Assembly (NCBI RefSeq): GCF_000772945.1
Contig: NZ_JPVN01000031.1
Location: 1-36,890 of the forward strand
DNA length: 36,890 nucleotides
Source of the DNA: Ureibacillus manganicus DSM 26584
Lineage (GTDB): Bacteria; Bacillota; Bacilli; Bacillales_A; Planococcaceae
Direction of reading: 5' to 3'
Below are positions 33,983 to 36,890 of the stretch, in pieces. Position 1 is the first letter of the stretch; each line of letters opens with the position of its first letter. The notes under the pieces were generated by a model. It saw only the letters and a program-made list of their open reading frames with translations. It made no database searches and had not been told where the DNA came from. A program made the translations under genes and the position numbers.

Positions 33983-35267
33983 ATTTAAACAGCTCGACGA
34001 AACATTATATTACGAAAAACTTTCAAACGGTTTATCAGTGTATATTTTACCGAAAAAAGGATTTTCAAAAACTTACGTGACATTTACTACGAAATACGGT
34101 TCTGTGGATCGCACATTTAAGCCAATTGATGGCAATGAAATGATTACAGTGCCTGATGGAATTGCCCACTTTTTAGAGCACAAAATGTTCGAAAAAGAAC
34201 ATGGCGATGTATTCCAACAATTTAGTGAGTATGGTGCATCAGCGAACGCATTCACAACGTTTGCGCGGACGGCGTATTTATTCTCCTCTACTGATAACGT
34301 GTTGAAAAACACAGAAACGTTATTGAATTTCGTGCAAGAGCCGTACTTCACGGAAAAAACCGTGAATAAAGAAAAGGGCATCATTGGTCAGGAAATTCAA
34401 ATGTACAATGACCAACCTGATTACCGTGTGTACTTTGGCACGATTGAAAACATGTTCCACAACCACCCGGTGAAAATCGATATCGCTGGAACTGAGGAAT
34501 CAATCGACAAAATTACAGCAGAGCATTTATACACTTGCTACAACACATTCTACCATCCATCGAACATGGTGTTATTTGTAGTTGGGGCGGTAAATCCTGA
34601 TGAGATGATTGGGTTTATTAAAGACAATCAAAGTAAAAAAGAATTTAAAGAAGCGCCAGAAATCGAACGTCATTTGGAGGATGAACCGAAAGAAGTTGCG
34701 CACAAAACTCGCGAAATGAAAATGGATGTTCAGAAGCCAAAAGTGTACGTTGGCTTAAAAGCAAAAGAATCGAATTTGAGTGGCGATGAAATGCTGAAAC
34801 ATGAGCTAAGCGTTCAAATTGGGTTAGAGTGCTTATTCGGCCGTGCTTCTGATTTCTATACAAATGTATACGAAAGCGGATTAATCGATGAATCTTATGC
34901 ATACGATTTTTCTCTAGAGCAAGGCTTCGGGTTTGCGTTGATTGGAACGGACAGTGCGGATCCTGATAAGTTTGCGGAGCTGGTTTTAGAGCAGGTGAAT
35001 AAAGTCGAGAAAGAAGATGTGTTTAAGGCTGAAGCGATCGAGCGTATTAAACGTAAGAAAATCGGTTTCTTCCTTCGTGCGCTGAACTCGATTGAATTTA
35101 TCGCGAATCAATTCACGCGTTACAAATTTAATGACATGAATCTGTTTGATGCAGTTCCAGTGATTGAGAAGTTAACTGTGGATGATATTAAGGAAGCGTT
35201 TGGAACGATTTTAGGTGAATCCCAACAGACGGTGTTTAAGGTTATGCCGATGAATGAAAGAAAGTAG
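33969..35267 (+). CDS. ymfH: M16 family zinc protease YmfH (active partner)
   Basis: 432 aa. Zinc motif HFLEH at 67-71 with downstream Glu142 in GQEIQMYNDQP, so catalytically intact, plus SANAFTTFARTAYLF and the NPDE segment typical of M16. Start ATG 33969 has AAGGAGAG upstream; a longer GTG frame at 33948 lies inside the site and is unlikely. Forms a heterodimer with YmfF by analogy. Followed by a hairpin before ymfI. Confidence 0.93.
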   Translation: MQTIEFKQLDETLYYEKLSNGLSVYILPKKGFSKTYVTFTTKYGSVDRTFKPIDGNEMITVPDGIAHFLEHKMFEKEHGDVFQQFSEYGASANAFTTFARTAYLFSSTDNVLKNTETLLNFVQEPYFTEKTVNKEKGIIGQEIQMYNDQPDYRVYFGTIENMFHNHPVKIDIAGTEESIDKITAEHLYTCYNTFYHPSNMVLFVVGAVNPDEMIGFIKDNQSKKEFKEAPEIERHLEDEPKEVAHKTREMKMDVQKPKVYVGLKAKESNLSGDEMLKHELSVQIGLECLFGRASDFYTNVYESGLIDESYAYDFSLEQGFGFALIGTDSADPDKFAELVLEQVNKVEKEDVFKAEAIERIKRKKIGFFLRALNSIEFIANQFTRYKFNDMNLFDAVPVIEKLTVDDIKEAFGTILGESQQTVFKVMPMNERK

Positions 35268-35282
35268 TAACTGTTATTGGAG

Positions 35283-35325
35283 TGCGAAAGCGCGGCATGT
35301 TGAGTCGGTGCTTTCGCAAATTTTA
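35283..35325 (+). terminator. Hairpin between ymfH and ymfI
   Basis: TGCGAAAGC (35283-35291) pairs with GCTTTCGCA (35310-35318), then AATTTTATT. Likely a partial terminator that lowers ymfI expression. Confidence 0.65.
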
Positions 35326-35344
35326 TTAAGCGAGCGAATTTAAT

Positions 35345-36073
35345 ATGAAGAAATATGCACTTGTACTTGGGGCATCTGGTGCGATTGGGAGTGCGATCTG
35401 TCGCCGTCTTGCTGCGGATGGCTGGTCGCTATATCTGCACTACAATCAAGGTATTGAGAAAATTCAACATTTGATGAAGGAACTAACTCTTGATTATGCG
35501 GATCAAGAGTTTATTCCTGTTCAGTCAGATTTTACGGATATTGGTGGAGCGGAAACGTTGGCACCACAAATTTTTGGTTTGAACGCGGTCGTCTTTGCTA
35601 GCGGCCACGCATATTATGGGTTAATTGAAGATACACCTGTGGACGAAATGGATAAGCTATGGCATGTTCATGTGCAAAACCCAATACGTTTGCTTGCGCT
35701 GCTTTCGGGTAAATTGCGCGGGAACGAAGTAAGTTACTGTTTATTTATCGGATCGATTTGGGGCGAGGCAGGGTCTGCTGGTGAAGCTGTTTATTCTGCT
35801 GTGAAAGGCGCGCAACATTCATTCGTAAAGTCCTACGCGAAAGAGGTTGCTTATAATCGTATCCGTGTGAACGCGATTGCGCCAGGGTTTATCGAAACGG
35901 AAATGAACAACCACTTATCAGCTGAAGAAAAATCTCGCGTGTTCGAAGAAATTCCTCTAGCACGCGCGGGCGAAGCGCGCGACGTCGCCAACATGGTGGC
36001 GTTCTACATAAGCGGCCAGGCGGATTACGTTACTGGGCAGATCATTCGGGTGAATGGTGGATGGTATATTTAG
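35345..36073 (+). CDS. ymfI: SDR family oxidoreductase YmfI
   Basis: 242-aa classical short-chain dehydrogenase/reductase. Nucleotide loop GASGAIG at 9-15, NAG-equivalent segment FASGHAY at 84-90, catalytic Ser137, Tyr150 and Lys154 (YSAVK), and the terminal GQIIRVNGGWYI. FabG-like in appearance; substrate unknown. Ribosome site is weak (AAGCGAG). In B. subtilis ymfI follows ymfH in the same way, and ymfJ-rodZ-pgsA would be next beyond the window, here after two repeat arrays. Confidence 0.92.
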   Translation: MKKYALVLGASGAIGSAICRRLAADGWSLYLHYNQGIEKIQHLMKELTLDYADQEFIPVQSDFTDIGGAETLAPQIFGLNAVVFASGHAYYGLIEDTPVDEMDKLWHVHVQNPIRLLALLSGKLRGNEVSYCLFIGSIWGEAGSAGEAVYSAVKGAQHSFVKSYAKEVAYNRIRVNAIAPGFIETEMNNHLSAEEKSRVFEEIPLARAGEARDVANMVAFYISGQADYVTGQIIRVNGGWYI

Positions 36074-36107
36074 GTTGTAGGGGTGCTGATCAGTGGCAGT
36101 TTGGGAT

Positions 36108-36595
36108 GGGAAAGGAGCCACTCTATGTGCCTGAACGAAAGAAAATCAATAACAAAAGGTAACATAGAAGCGCTCTATGTGCCCGGATGAAAGAAAATCA
36201 ATAGCAAAAGGTAACATAGAAATGCACTATGTGCCTGAACGAAAGAAAATCAATAACAAAAGGTAACATAGAAGCGCTCTATGTTCCCGGATGAAAGAAA
36301 ATCATTAGCAAAAGGTAACATAGAGCCGCTCTATGTGCCCGGATGAAAGAAAAACATTAGCAAAAGGTAACATAGAAGCGCTCTATGTGCCTGAACGAAA
36401 GAAGATCATTAGCGAAAGGTAACATAGAGCCGCTCTATGTGCCCGAATGAAATAAAATCATTAGCAAAAGGTAACATAGAAGCGCTCTATGTGCCCGAAC
36501 GAAAGAAGATCATTAGCGAAAGGTAACATAGAGCCGTTCTATGTGCCGGGATGAAAGAAACCAATAGCAAAAAGTAACATAGAATGTCTCTATGA
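36108..36595 (+). repeat. Tandem hairpin array, family F, 52-bp unit
   Basis: Right-arm CTATGT at 36123, 36175, 36227, 36279, 36331, 36383, 36435, 36487, 36539 and CTATGA at 36590: ten copies, 52 bp apart except the last (51). Left side GGTAACATAGA, loop AGCGC, right side TCTATGTGCCC: a 7-bp inner stem ACATAGA/TCTATGT and an outer GG/CC pair. Relative to family D the stem pair T-A replaces G-C. The spacer (GAACGAAAGAAAATCATTAG) is A/G-rich. Confidence 0.97.
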
Positions 36596-36890
36596 CCAAA
36601 TTATGCATTCACAAAGCATATAATCGCCAGAACAGCTGAATTAATTGCCAAAACGAGCGAGATAATAGCCCAAATCAATCAATTAATAGACAATTACCGG
36701 AAAACAAGCATCCACAAAGCAAATAATCGCCAGAACAGCTGAATTAATCGCCAAAACGAGCGAGATAATAGCCAAAATCAATCGAATAATCGCCAAAAGC
36801 CGGATCACAAGCATCCACAAAGCAAATAATCGCCAGAACAACTGAATTAATCGCCAAAACGCGCGAGATAATAGCCAAAATCAATCGAAT
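36596..36890 (+). repeat. Tandem array of 21-bp units grouped in 103-bp blocks
   Basis: Blocks start at 36605, 36708 and 36811 with GCATCCACAAAGC (first GCATTCAC), exactly 103 bp apart, and the array runs off the window end. Each block contains four TAATCGCC-type units (once TAATAGCC) at exactly 21-bp spacing plus a 40-bp segment; unit spacers are AGAACAGCTGAAT, AAAACGAGCGAGA and AAAATCAATCGAA. No hairpin like that of families A-F is visible. It abuts array F directly. Confidence 0.9.

Noticed and set aside
1..36890. Insertion sequences, phage genes, tRNA or rRNA genes
   Set aside because: None found: no transposase, integrase or structural RNA in any frame or gap.

Overview
The window looks like chromosomal DNA of a low-GC, endospore-forming Bacillales bacterium, most likely of the Planococcaceae (Psychrobacillus/Lysinibacillus/Solibacillus type). 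This rests on gene order (truB-ribF-rpsO-pnp ... mlpA-ymxH-dpaA-dpaB-asd-dapA-rnjB-spoIIIE ... ymfF-ymfH-ymfI, the same backbone as Bacillus subtilis), on dipicolinate synthase genes, and on AT-rich sequence with strong AGGAGG ribosome binding sites. The genus is a guess.

Layout: 1-338 tail of a tandem array, then truB and ribF (RNA modification, flavin synthesis), rpsO and pnp (ribosome, RNA decay). 5507-7478 (minus) is a MacB-like ABC exporter pair, followed by a 0.68 kb repeat array and the M16 peptidase gene mlpA. 9626-12117 (minus) is a YtrA-type GntR regulator with an ABC-2 exporter, inserted between mlpA and ymxH, which adjoin in B. subtilis. 12230-15959 is the ymxH-dpaA-dpaB-asd-dapA block, feeding aspartate semialdehyde to dihydrodipicolinate and spore dipicolinic acid; dapG, which lies between asd and dapA in B. 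subtilis, is absent here. After two fused arrays come rnjB (RNase J2) and spoIIIE/ftsK. 21803-29294 is a nucleoside uptake locus: two tandem paralogous BMP lipoproteins separated by another array, then the ABC ATPase nupO and permeases nupP and nupQ. Then a 1.1 kb array, a TetR/flavin-reductase divergent pair, a small PepSY protein, the M16 pair ymfF/ymfH, the SDR ymfI, and two more arrays to the window end.

The most unusual content is non-coding. About 12 % of the window is tandem arrays in intergenic gaps. Six sequence families (A, B, C, D, E, F) have different sequences but the same design: a 25-nt hairpin with constant inner core (TAGAAGCG-like loop side) repeated every 50-52 bp, usually exactly 52. 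Lower-stem base pairs differ between families in a compensatory way, and all arrays point the same way (+ strand). Further arrays have a 52-bp (H) or 21-bp period. I do not recognise this superfamily. No RNA genes, IS elements or CRISPR arrays were seen.
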